Positions 20,419 through 33,021 of a stretch of DNA of 64,000 bases are shown here, piece by piece. Numbering within the stretch: the first letter of the stretch is position 1; each line of letters begins with the position of its first letter. A model generated the notes under the pieces. The model searched no databases and had not been told where the DNA came from. It worked only from the letters and a program-made list of their open reading frames with translations. The stretch lies in assembly GCA_905250025.1 (NCBI GenBank), contig CAJNOJ010000126.1, forward strand, positions 222,239-286,238, given 5' to 3'. A program made the position numbers and the translations under genes. This stretch comes from Adineta ricciae. Its lineage: Eukaryota; Rotifera; Eurotatoria; Adinetida; Adinetidae.

Positions 20419-23052
20419 CTATAAAACATCGAAAAATAGTGGGAAAATACTTTTCGTCGTTTGTTTCGGTACTGTACGATTGTTTCGAATAGAATGCTGC
20501 TGCTGCTGTTGAGAAGCAGACGTTTGAAAAGATGATTTTAAATTACGAATGCATATGTTAACTAGTTCATAGACACTGTCGAGTAACGATGAGGCACTGG
20601 TATATTTACGTTGAGATAAAAGAAACATAACTTCTACAAAAGCGGAGAATGGTAAACCTAGAAAAGAGCACACTTTTGGAATAAATGAAGTCAACAGACA
20701 AAGAAAATTTTACCTGTCACAGGAACTCGTGACACGAATTGCTGCCATTTTCTTACTATCTGATAGTAGAGAATGTCAATTGACGATGCTGTGATTATTT
20801 CATCGATAATCCCACATGTACTATTCAAAGAATGAGATTGTTTTTTGAATGTGAAACTTTTACTAGCATACTTTGCAAATGTTCGAAATTGCGCATTACT
20901 CATTGTTTTATCTCCATGAATAACCACGAAGTGAATGTAGATATAAGCAATTTTATCGATTAGAACTAAATGTTGATACTTCGTTTTGTCTGATGATGGA
21001 TAGATGAGTTGTAATCTTTTCGCTGAATTGAATCGAGATGGTGATCTTGGACGACTTGCTGCAGATTTCATCATTGAACGTCTTGCAACGGTTGCTGATC
21101 TACCGCGTTGCTCTTTAGAAGTGGCTTTCTCACGGATGGTTGGCTTATCTGTGGAGAGTAGCAACTCATGAGATGATTCAATTGATATTTTATCTTCGCA
21201 TTCTTTTGACTTTCGAGTTGGTAATGGACGAGAAAAGTACGGATTTCGTTTGATATCAAACCGTGTATTTCGAGCACTTTTAAATCGTTCATTTCGTTCA
21301 TCGATGCGACGTTGAGCAACTCTTTCCAAGCGTTGAGTTAATAATTCATCTTTCACTTGAATTTGCGCATGGCGAGTACTAAAAAGAATAATGTTACAGA
21401 GAAAACTAATCTAATTCATCACACACAATGTTTGCAATCTTTTCTTGGGTAAAGCCAATTTTAATGTTTCTAATATTAACGGCCGTTTAATCTCTTCATC
21501 GATCGGACTTGCATGATAGGTGATCTTCCCCGTTTCATTTTCTTTATCAAAATCAATTCGAAGCGATGGATTAGCATTGACTTCAAGTAGAACCGGTTTC
21601 AATTCATTCGTTAGAATTATGTCAAAACCAACGATCTATAAACAATCGATTAAAAGTCAATCAATCAAGTGTATCATTGCATACTTGAAAACAGGAAAGA
21701 CTTTGCTTCCGTGTTAACGGTATTTCTAGCTCATATTCTACTCGTAAATTAGGTAAAATAGCAAGAATAGTTTTATTAACCATTTCAATAATTGATAATT
21801 TGACTTCTTCGATTCGAACATTACCATAGCTAGAAATTAATTGCTTCCAGACGGTGCTTAATTTGCGTTTACTTCCGTCTGTCTGATGACTATCTACAAC
21901 ATGTTTATAGTTTGAACTACGCTTGTTTAACGAATAGTTAGTTAAATGCATATAAGTTTGATGAAGATTGTCTGTTGATGGCGCATCGTAGTGCACTGTC
22001 GCAAAACGAACGAGCCCTTCGTCGTAGAGGAAGATTTCTAATGGATAAAGATTTAGAATGAGAGCGTAAATTCGCAAATCAAATTTCAAGCCATTCATCA
22101 GTAATGGTCGATCGATGTATTCTAAAAATATTTGATGAGTGCAGAGCGAACATTCAAAGGGACAAACCTTGGACCACATGCGGACGACTAGTGACAGTGC
22201 AATGTGCTGGATCTCGGAGTAAATAGATACCTTCGCCTTGTGAACCATCTAGATATGAATATATTAGATAGATAGATGAGACAATACAAAGTGTTGCCTG
22301 ATGGTTTAACGATGAACGTTGTTAGTGATCGATGATGCATTTTATCTTGCTTATGAATGTAACGGATGTCGTCTTTAAATTGTTGATTTTGCTCGGGAAG
22401 AAACCATGTTTTAGGATAGAAATTGTATTCGTCCGGAAATAATAATCTCATGTTGTTCAACGAACGTGTGAGATGAACTTTACGCAACAAATCGCTCATA
22501 CCAGGAAATTTATTCACTCGTCCTGAACTTGATGCAAAGTTAGCATTACCTTCATGAAAGGTTTGCGAGTGCCAGTAGATATCTGAATCCGACGCGGAAG
22601 GAAACGGGCACTAAAGGAATATTGCTATTAAAAGAAAACTTTTTGTCTGAATAGAGAAGATTCACTTCTTTCCAACGGAGCTCTCGAATGCACATTCTAA
22701 CGACATCGAGATTGGATCTTGCTTTGCTTGTGTCTACTGTCACAGAGTTCCTTGTAACAGGATGATCGTCAGTCTTCGATGGTGGAAGATCCGTTTTCAA
22801 TGGCCGCTCGATTGTTTTTGTAGAGAATTGACTGGTAGCAGATTTAATCGGTCTAGGACGTTTCGGTGTTTCAATCCTCTTCATCGATTTCAAATCTTCT
22901 CTATTTACTTGACTTTCTTGATGAACAAATACCTTCTCTTGTTCAATATTCTCATCATCGAGTAGCGAATTCATACTTGTACACTGTACCATTGCCTCTG
23001 CATCATCTTGATTTATGATTTGAGGTATCGATTCAATCGAAGGCGCTTCCAT
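20419..23052 (-). CDS. TTLL11: Tubulin polyglutamylase TTLL11
   Basis: Seven exons (23052-22666, 22610-22298, 22248-22168, 22121-21685, 21635-21427, 21378-20714, 20657-20419) join in phase to give 776 residues. After a disordered N-terminus, TVDTSKARSNLDVVRMCIRE opens the TTL domain. It contains SDIYWHSQTFHEG, RVNKFPGMSDLLRK, FIVKPSDGSQGEGIYLL (ATP-grasp nucleotide binding), MHLTNYSLN and LLEVNANPSLRID (metal and ATP ligands). The tail (KIAYIYIHFVVIHGDKTMS, SSIDILYYQIVRKW, FSAFVEVMFLLSQRKY) matches the TTLL11-specific C-terminal module rather than other TTLLs. TTLL11 extends polyglutamate chains on tubulin in cilia, apt for a ciliated rotifer. The second intron (22297-22249, 49 bp) uses a GC donor. 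The start is the ATG at 23052. Confidence 0.93.
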
Positions 23053-23970
23053 CGTAATCAACCGGTTAAGACGATTAAAATGTTTGACAACACACTTGTT
23101 TACATCAGTCGACAAAGAAGTAAAAGAAAGTAGTAGTATTTTTTCTTACGATTCTTTCAATCAGATTGATTGAATTCATAGGGTAAAGTCAACAAGCTTT
23201 ATTATTGAAAATATTAAGTTTCACTAGAAACAGAACGTCAACCTTTTTGTCTCAAATCAGCATGCTCGACATATTTTAACCGTTTAATTCAGAGAAAAAC
23301 GAAGACGTCCATAACAACAATCGATTGTGTTCAATGCAAAACACTTTTGTTCCATACGTCTATTCTCGTCAAAACGAAAAACATCTATTTTCGTTTAGAA
23401 TTTTTTCATCTACTTCATAATTAAGCATCCATCTAACTTAACTTTCCAAAGATTTAACTAAGCACAGCCATGCGTTTCTCTCGAATAATTTGCAACTAGA
23501 ATGCAAAATTTTCTGCTCGTATAAATCAGCTGTTCGAAATGCATACTTAACTTAAGCAAATGCATTTGTGAGGATCAACCAATCGAATTGCGAATAATAT
23601 CATATGTGTGTATTGTGTATGCATTCAGTCAGTCAGTTGAGTCTTGTCTTTCATCCATCGGTCATTCCGTTGTTCATTCGGTTTTTTTTTCTTTTTCTTT
23701 CTTTGTAATAAGCATGTATTGAGTAATAAAATTTATCATACATATTTCATCTTTTCTTCTTTTTAGATTAGTAAACTTGATTCATACATTTTTGTGTGAC
23801 AATCTTTGTTCTCTTTCGTCGCATATCTATTAGAAATACATATTATCAACAAATATCTCACACGAATACACACACACACATTTTTTCTTGATTTGACACT
23901 CGGTTTTTCTCACGTAATACGATTTCAACGATCGTTTGTTTATATTCTTCATGTTTGTTCGATCTCTAGT
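23053..23970. other. Divergent promoter region between TTLL11 and TRIP12
   Basis: About 0.9 kb separates the two divergent starts. It is AT-rich with T-tracts and no recognisable gene. A splice-acceptor-like tract (gatctctag) ends at 23969, just before the TRIP12 leader, and would be the trans-splice or 5' UTR acceptor. Confidence 0.45.
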
Positions 23971-23977
23971 ATGTTCA

Positions 23978-26900
23978 ATGTCTCGGAACAATAAGAATAA
24001 CAATAGTGTCGTTTTGTATCGAATGTTCAACGTTGTGTCCAATGGCTCATACACACACCAGTTCGAGCTCCTCAACTAGACGATCATTACGCTTATTAAC
24101 GTATGTAGAAGGAAAAAAAAGCCATTTTTCTCACAAATATACATATATGTTATTATTTTTTCTTCTTCTTTTGTCACTTAGAGCCGAACGCAAATCAACC
24201 GCAACGATTGCACACAAGTCGAACGTTGACGGTAGTCGTCTTCTGCTCTGAAAATAATTTACATTACAAACTTTTTTTTCGTTTCTAGACGAAGACGAAG
24301 CAGAGGCAAACGAAGAAGAAGAAGAAGAAGAAGGAGAAGAAGAATCGCAACCAACATTACGTCAAGCTAAATTTAAAGCACTCGAAGCTATATCAATTAG
24401 TAATAGTAATAAACGTCGAAGTGAACTTGATATAAATACGAACGACGATCAGCAAGATATCGGCGTGGAATCTGAGGAACATTCCACTAGTCGGAAACGA
24501 ACGCACTCAAAACAAGCATCTTCGTCCTCATCGCACCACAGTATTCGACATGTTTCGAATGCTGTAGGACGGCGGAAGCGAAATAAAAAATCAACATCGC
24601 GAAGTGAAAAATATTCTCCTAAAACATTGAAACGTCAACGACCATCGTCATCTGACGACGGCGGCGGCGGCGGCGGCGGCGGTGATAACGTCGACATCGA
24701 TCGTACGAATCGCTCATCAGTGCAACCCAAAGCGAAAAGAAACTCAGCACCTATTGTGCAAAATCGCACACGTTCGAAATCCAATCTACGGAAGACAAGC
24801 GATTCTAATACTGACCTAGAACAACAAACTGAAGGTACAGACACGGGGAATCTTTGTGTACGACGAGGACCAGGTAAAAGCGAATAGTGACTTTGATTAT
24901 CATGATGAATCGAATTTGATTTGTAGGTGGAAGAGAACTCCATAGCGTCGTAAGTGATCCATCGACTGCAAGTAGTAATCGACGATCACGTGTAACCACT
25001 CATCATCGTCGATATTCTAATAAAACACCTCCTAGCTATTTAACCACGGGTCAATCTTCTTCCAGGTAAGCGCTGAAACTTCAAACTGATTGACAGTGTG
25101 TAGATATTTATACAACTTACCAGCGATGACAGCTAATCTTTGAATAACAAGGCCTTTTTCAGTCGACATTACCATAATACACTATTTGAAAAGGAAGGAA
25201 GAAGAGAAACGAAGTCGTACACAGCTTCATTGACTTCGAATAACTTCCAAGTCATCTTTATCACCACAATAAAGAAAAACATATAAACAGGCAAATACTA
25301 TCTATCAATAAATGTAATTAAGCATGACTGTGGTTGAAGTGAAAAAGAAAAATAGTTTGTCATTGGATTCTATGAATAAATTCAACCTTGTATACGCAAA
25401 ACATCAAACATTTTCCTCCTCTTTTTTGGTTAAGGACGAAGTTTTTTTTTTCCTTCTTTCTCTCTTCTATTTATTATGCATATGCGAATGAATTTCTTCT
25501 TTTTACCCATATGACAAGCTTATTGACCTTATTACTTTGTTAGACATGAGGAACAAATTGTTAAATCAAAGCGTTTTTCTCTACTCAAATTTTTTCTCCT
25601 TTTGTTCTATAGCCGTTCGTCGGTGCCTGTCAACAACACCGGCAGTATTGACGAGCGATCGTGCGATTCAAACCCAAGTGTACTAACATCCACACATCCG
25701 CTACATTTGTTCAATTCATCAGCTTATTATCAGCAGATCAGTTCTCCACCGCCATCCTCATCATCTGCTCAATCGTATTCAGGGGTCGTGCCATCAGGAT
25801 CCTATAATTCCTCGTTTGTTGCCAGCGCTGCATCTGCAAGTACACATCGACATCTCAAGCAATCTTTACCTATGTCAACTGAAAGTGACACTGACCCGGA
25901 TAATAGTGCTAGAACGATGAGTCCATCCCCACGAGATGTTCTATCGGATTCCGCTTTTGCTCGTGCAGCTGCAGCAGCAGCTGCTGCTGGTGGACCAACA
26001 AGTGCCGCACTGTTTCATACCTTATCAGGTCGTGTTCAACATTTAATGAGTCGCGTTGGCGGCGGAAGTTCCTTAAATGCTATGAATGGACGTTTACAAC
26101 AGTACATGCAAGGATTACAGGTGAGACTTAGGAACGCTCGAAAACTTGATCTTTTTCATCGTTATTCAATCATTTAGTCATCCGATACTGACCTTCGACT
26201 CTCAACTCTCAATGAATTATGTTCTGTAAGTTAGACAGAAGTGACACTCCCCGTGTGAACTGTTCTATTCTCTAGCTTCTTGTAATGAGCAATGAAGAAA
26301 CATTACCCGGTTTTCAATTTCGACTTCTCTATCCACCATTACGTGACTGCCTAGCGGATGAAAATGAAGCAAACGCCGAGATCGCATTAACAGCTTGTCG
26401 AGCACTAACATATCTCATGGAAGCCCTACCACGATCAGCGGCACAAATTGTCGACGCGACACCCATATTTTTAAGCAAAGTAAGTTCATTCCATCGATCA
26501 TTATCTTTGTTTAGTCATATTTTCCACTCTAGTTACGAAGTATCACTTCAATCGACATTGCCGAACAAGCATTAACAGCTTTAGAAATGATTTCGAAACG
26601 AAATGGCAAACAGATTCTTATGGCAGTAAGTTGTTTGTTGAAATTGAATGAAAAAAAAAACGAGTTCTTTTCTGCACCATAGGATGGAATCGGTGCTTGT
26701 TTGGAATATATCGAATTCTTCTCTATTACATCACAAAACAAAGCGCTAGCAATTGTTGCCAATTGCTGTATCCATATTTTAACACGTAATGATTTTAATT
26801 GCGTACGTGGTCAACTGGAGAACCTTTCCAATCGTTTGCGTTCGGATGATAAGAAAACCATTGAACATGTTTGTTCTATATTTGCACGTCTAGTGGAAAA

Positions 26901-29900
26901 TTTCCATCGAGATCCATCGATTTTACGTGAAATCGCATCTACACAACTACTCAAAACAATGCAATCCATGCTTGTTGCTCAACCATCCCTATTGAATAGT
27001 GTCACCTTCGTTAGCATTATTCACATGTTTTACGTCTTCTCAGCATACTGTCCGATACTTGCTGTTACATTACTTAAAATGAATATAGCCGACACGATCC
27101 TATGTCTTCTGACGGGCTCGTCAGACGGCAAATCAACGTCGTCGTCAAAATCAATACCAATAACATACAAATCTGCAGCATTGTCTACGAATGAAGCACA
27201 TACACTCCACATCTCAACCGTACAACACGTAAACAGTATTGAACTTATCTCACGCACGCCACAGGAATTGTATGAAATTGTTTCATTAATCGGTGAAATG
27301 ATGCCTCGACTGCCGAACGATGAACCGCTATTTCAAGTTGATCAACTATTTCGTCGTAATACACTACCAAATCGAACATTTGATCCCACTTCAAATGGTT
27401 ATATCCTGTGGCACTGGCAAGACGATCAAGGTATACACATAGATTACCAGACAAAACAAAGCTTAGCATGTTACTCTTGTGTTTTCTTTGAAGGTCAACT
27501 ACGGCCATACTCATCGCAAGATTCTCGCACAATCGAATATGCCTGGCAACAACATGAAGAAGAAGTTCAATTAATGATATCTGGTCGTCATTATCTGATT
27601 GATTTACAACAACTACAACAGGTCAATGAAGAAACCAATCAAGCTCGATTTATCAAACGTATCATAACGCCTGATACCAGCGAACCACCCACAGAGTATG
27701 ACATAATTAATATTTTTTCATCCATCAACAACATTAGCCGATCTCTTTGCAGGATCACCGACGAATCAACAAACACTCTGCGACAAGCAACAACGACAAC
27801 AAATTCGATCTCCGATGCTCGAACTGAAATGATGAAAGATAATATTGAATTGTATAGTACATTTATAGAATCATTGTTTGCAGTACTTTATGAAGTATAT
27901 TATTCTTCTGCTGGTCCAGCCGTTAAACATCGTTGTCTACAAGCTGTACTCCGTATGATCTATTATTCACCGTCGAATTTACTTGAGGTTATCTTGAAGC
28001 AACAATCGATTTCCTCTCACATTGCATCAATGCTTGCTTCCTCGGATTATCGAATTGTTGTCAGTGCGCTGCAGATGGCAGAAATTCTCATGAAAAAATT
28101 ACCACAAATCTTTTCCGCATACTTCTATCGTGAAGGTGTTGTCCATCAGATTGAAATCCTTATTGGTTTCGGTGTCGTATCCTCATCATCATCATCATCA
28201 AATGTGACTTTAGCGCGCAGTAGTCACACAACTGGAAGCCGTAGTCAACTGGATCTTGCTCATTTAAATGAACACCCCGCGCCACATATTGAAGCTGTTG
28301 ATGAACAAATACCGAAACCAACAACAACGGCAGCAATAGCAACAGCAACAACAACAGCAACAGCAGCAGCAGCACGTCGATACTATACGACTTCAGAATC
28401 GTATCCAGTGACAGCAAGAGTTGAGACACGTTCACAGCGCACTCGTCTTCCTAAAACATCTACTCGTTCAATGTTCGAAGAGTTTTCATCACGACCGCTG
28501 GTTGGACGAGAGACCGGTGCTTCGTTTTCTACTGGATCACTCGATATTAATCTTGGACGGGGTCGGCCAGCTCGTGGCGTTCTTCCTCCACCAGTTCTCT
28601 TTCGACCAACATCATCATTTGATCCATCAACTTATTATCCTCGGCCACCCGTTTACGTACCACCGTCGTATGTTTATACACCCACCACACCTGTTGCTGC
28701 GTCGCTGATCAATCAAGTGACACCTCCCCAGCAACATCAGATCGTTTTATCCTCTCAAGAAAAAGCGAAATTGAAAGAATGGATTCAAAACCAAGCCAAA
28801 GCATTTCGTTCAACCTATTTCTCCAACAACTCATCGACATCTAATCTTGCTCTACAAATTATCGAACGTCTAGCATCTGCTGTCAATGTCCTGCATGTTG
28901 GCAAAGATCCGATGGAAAATGGTAAAGCACTTCGTGACATTGCAAACATCATTGCAAAGGGCGACGTTTCACCGTTTGAAATGGTTCATAGTGGTTTAAT
29001 TACAAAGTTATTTCAATATTTAACAGATGATATCTCCATACCAAACAACCGACCAGAAAGATTGAAGCAACTTCTACATATTTTTGTTAATATACCCATC
29101 GAAAATGATGACAACGCTTTAAAGCAATACCTTATCGAACTTCAACATAGTCAACTCAATCACAGCAAGAATCATCATCGAAATGAACACAATGTCTTGA
29201 GCCATTTGATTACAAAACTTCATGGATGTATTAATCAACTTGAACAGTTTCCAATTCGAGGTAAATATTGACGTATTCTGTTGTTTAATCCAATTGATTT
29301 CTGTGTAGTAAATGACATTGCTGGTCGGCCTGCTCATAGTTCTGCACTTCGTTTGTTTACAACTCATCAATTGAAATGTAATCTTATTCGTCATCCGCAA
29401 TGTAAAACATTGAAACAATGGAATAGTGGTCCGGTGAAAATAGATCCACTTGCACTTGTTTCAGCAATCGAAAAATACTTACTTTTACGTGGTATTGCAA
29501 GTAATACGATGGTTAGTAATAGGAAGATTTAATTCAATTGTTTAAATGAGTTTTCATGATCTGTTCGAATCTAATCACCGGAGAAAGGAATTGACTTTCT
29601 AAACTGAAATTCCATTTGCCAGTTTGAGAACGAAGATTTTCTCCGAAAAAAATATTTCAAGCATCATTGATCACTATTCTTTATCGTTCGATAATGATAA
29701 TCAATGGGAAAAAATGTTTGTGCTACACATACGCTTATTCTTTTGTTATAGGATGATCCAACAAACGCAATGGACGATGAAGAAAGCGAAGTATCGAATG
29801 AGTCCGATAGTGAAGATGTGATCAATGTCTTAGCACGGTCATCGATGATGAGATTAGAGTTTTTAATTAATGATCATGTTATTCCACACAATATGACTAT

Positions 29901-32366
29901 CTATCAGGCTGTTCGACTGTATAGCGTTTCATCCCAACGAACAGGGTAAGTCTTGGTTTTGTTATTGAATCGATGGAAGTATTATTGCATCATATTTTAG
30001 TGATAACGAATCAGAAACTGATGCAGATGAATCAATATTTTCATCGTCAGCATTGTGGACACGTGTACATACAATAAACTATCGTCAAGTTAGTAATACT
30101 TCATCGACTGTACCTGCTGTGAGTACTGCTATTGGTGGAGCAAGTGCAGCGGCATCATCTACCCGTTTGCGACGATCCGCTCATCTACAAAGCTCTTCTA
30201 AAAAATCAATCAAAACTCCGAAACGTACTTCGACACTTCCTGGTATCGACGAATTATGGACAAACGGTCAATGTTCGAAGCCCAAATCTCTTCTCACTTC
30301 CGCTCTCAACGAATCCATTTCATCTATGTTAACAATCAATGATCTATCACTAAATGCAATATTTCTCCTCCGAATACTAAATGGTTTGAATCTATACTGG
30401 TACGATCTTTTCTACGACACGAACACAATTTTAAACCATCCAAATTCGACGTTAACTTTAACATCTAAAAATGAATTCTTCTCAGCCAAATTGACTTCGA
30501 AAGTTAATCGTCAATTACAAGATCCTGTTGTGATCATGATGGGGCAAATTCCATCGTGGATTACAGAAATGGGCTATACATGTTCGTTTCTATTTCCGTT
30601 CGAAACTCGACAAATGCTCTTCTATCCATGTGCGTTTGATCGAGAACGTGCAATGCAACGACTTCTAGATAGTTCAGACATTTTAACCCAACAACATACT
30701 AATGACCAAGCTGATCGTCAATCAATTATCCCTAGAATTGAGAGAAAAAAAGTACAGTTGTCTCGAGGAAACATTCTAGCTGAAATGGAGAAAATTCTCG
30801 ATAATTGGAGCTCCAAACATTTCTTAGAAGTTCAATATGAAGATGAAGTAACATGACCTAAATAGTCTGTCTGACTATTACTGAGAATCGTTTTGTGTGT
30901 TTAGGTCGGTTTTGGTCTTGGACCAACATTAGAAGCGTATTCATTGTTATCGAAGGAATTACAAAAGAATGGACTGGAATTATGGCGAACAGATAAAACC
31001 TTCGATTCGATGAAAGGTAAATTTTAAGAAGAATGTATACTGAAACTTTGTATTCTATTTTCTGTACAGATAAAGATACAGTTATACCGGAATATGTGGA
31101 TAATCGAAGTGGCCTTTATCCAGCTCCACTCGGTCGAAATGCTAAAGCGAGTACCATGACAAAGATTCGTCAGAAATTTAAATTTCTTGGCAAGTTCATG
31201 GCTAAAGCATTAATGGATTCGAGAATGGTAAATAGTTTACTTTGCTATTGAGCAATTCTCGATATGATCGTCGGGTGTTTAGATTGATATGCCATTTAGC
31301 ATTGTATTCTATAAATGGGTATTAGGACAAGAAGAATCATTAAATCTTGAAGATTTGATACACATTGATGCGAACCTGTACGAACAATTTAAAAAACTAC
31401 AATCGATTGTTCGTGCCCGCGATACACTCGTGTCGCAAAACTCGACAACGAATAGACAATCGGCAATAAAGAAACGACTAAAGTCCAGAGATGATTGTCA
31501 ACAAGAAAGTTCGCCGTGTACAAATAGTTTTGATGAAAATGACGAACGATTACATCTCGACGGATGTAAAATCGATGATTTGTCGTTGGTGTTTACTTTG
31601 CCTGGCCATCCGAATATCGAATTGAAGAAAAATGGAAAGGATTGTCTAGTAACTATCTACAATCTCGATCAATATGTGAATGTAAGTTGAAAAGTAATTG
31701 ATGAAATATTTTCTTGTTACAAATAATCTCTTGATTATAGTTGGTTGTCCACTGGACATTGATCGAAGGCGTTCGACGTCAGTTTGAGTCGTTCCGTGAT
31801 GGTTTCAATTCAATCTTTCCCATTCATCATTTGAAATGCTTTTATCCTGATGAAGTACGTCAAATCGGAGAGAAAATTGTTGATACTATTAGCGAGATTT
31901 TGTTTAGCTTCATCAAGTATTCTGTGGCAGTGGATCAACCGAACTCTGGGATCTGAAAGTCTTGCTCGAATCGACACGTTGTGATCACGGATATAACTTG
32001 AATAGTCGAGCAGTGAAATGGCTATTCGATATAATGGTGAATTTCGACATTGATGAACAACGAGCATTCCTACAATTTGTGACTGGAAGTCCACGTTTAC
32101 CAGTCGGAGGTAAGCACAAATGAAGTACTGAAATGCGCTTTTCTAAGGATCATTTTCAAGGATTTCGAATGTTACATCCACCGTTGACGATTGTACGAAA
32201 AACAGCAGAAAATAATAGTGATAATACCAATGCTGATTCGTCCTTGCCAAGTGTCATGACCTGTGTCAACTATCTCAAATTGCCAGATTACTCATCAAAA
32301 GAAATCATGAAAGCAAAATTGACAACTGCAATACGAGATGGTCAATATGCATTTTTACTTTCGTGA
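23978..32366 (+). CDS. TRIP12: HECT E3 ubiquitin ligase TRIP12
   Basis: About 18 exons encode roughly 2,250 residues. The basic, Ser-rich N-terminus (24290-26119) includes acidic and Gly runs. An ARM-repeat region ([45 protein letters not shown]) is followed by a WWE domain near 27390-27640 ([16 protein letters not shown]). A central block contains [16 protein letters not shown]. The HECT domain begins near 30900 ([37 protein letters not shown]) and carries the catalytic Cys in [14 protein letters not shown] (codon 32262). TRIP12 ubiquitinates nuclear substrates, including PARP1 and fusion-degradation substrates. Most introns are 45-75 bp, but the one at about 25066-25612 is about 547 bp. I chose the ATG at 23978 ([10 protein letters not shown], like the vertebrate MSNRPNNN start), splicing 46 bp before [12 protein letters not shown]. 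The ATG at 24042 is the unspliced alternative. Confidence 0.92.
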
Positions 32367-33021
32367 ACATTTTCTTGTTTGTACAGAAAAAGAAATTCCA
32401 TGTTTATACATACACATATCTTCTAACTTTTCCCCTTTCTCTTCGATTTATTCATCTGATTTGTCTGCACGCTTTGATAAAACTCCGAGAGCAAACATAA
32501 TCTATTCATATTCTTAACGTATACGATGACCGACGGTTGTTTAATCAAAATTAAAAAGACAAAGATTCTGTTCGATGTAGTTTTTTCGTTTGGATCAACG
32601 TTTATTTCTCTCTTTGTGTATATGTAGTTTTGGGTTTTCTCTCTTTCTCTTTTGATTTGGCCATCTATCATTCTGTTCCTTTTTATCGATGTTAAACTTC
32701 TCTAGTTTTTCTCCTCTTTAATTATATTAAAAAAAAAGCCAAACTTCAGCAAAACATTCTCTTATTCGAATAAGTACATGAAAATTCTAGTAGTTTTCTT
32801 TTGTGTTATTCTAGATAGTCGTATTAACAAATTTTCAAACAAGTTGAATCTCTTGGAATCGATACAGGTCAGTCTCGACAATAGCATCTTTACTTGTAAT
32901 TTGATTGGATATCGTACAAAACAGAACAATCCAATCGAAATTCGCAAGGAAATTTCCACAATCACTTGCTGATCATTCATATTGGAACGTTGTGTTTCTA
33001 TTTCGATTGAAATCTTTTTAG
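32367..33021. other. Spacer between TRIP12 and IWS1
   Basis: This is T-rich 3' UTR of TRIP12 and AT-rich spacer. I see no gene. It ends in an acceptor (aatctttttag) directly abutting the IWS1 ATG. Confidence 0.5.

Noticed and set aside
28160-28708. Open frames antisense and in other frames over TRIP12
   Set aside because: They arise from AGC/ATC repeats on the opposite strand of TRIP12 coding sequence and lack any domain.
29560-29590. tRNA B-box-like word gttcgaatct
   Set aside because: No matching A-box, acceptor stem or anticodon arm is present. A similar word near 52117 failed the same way.
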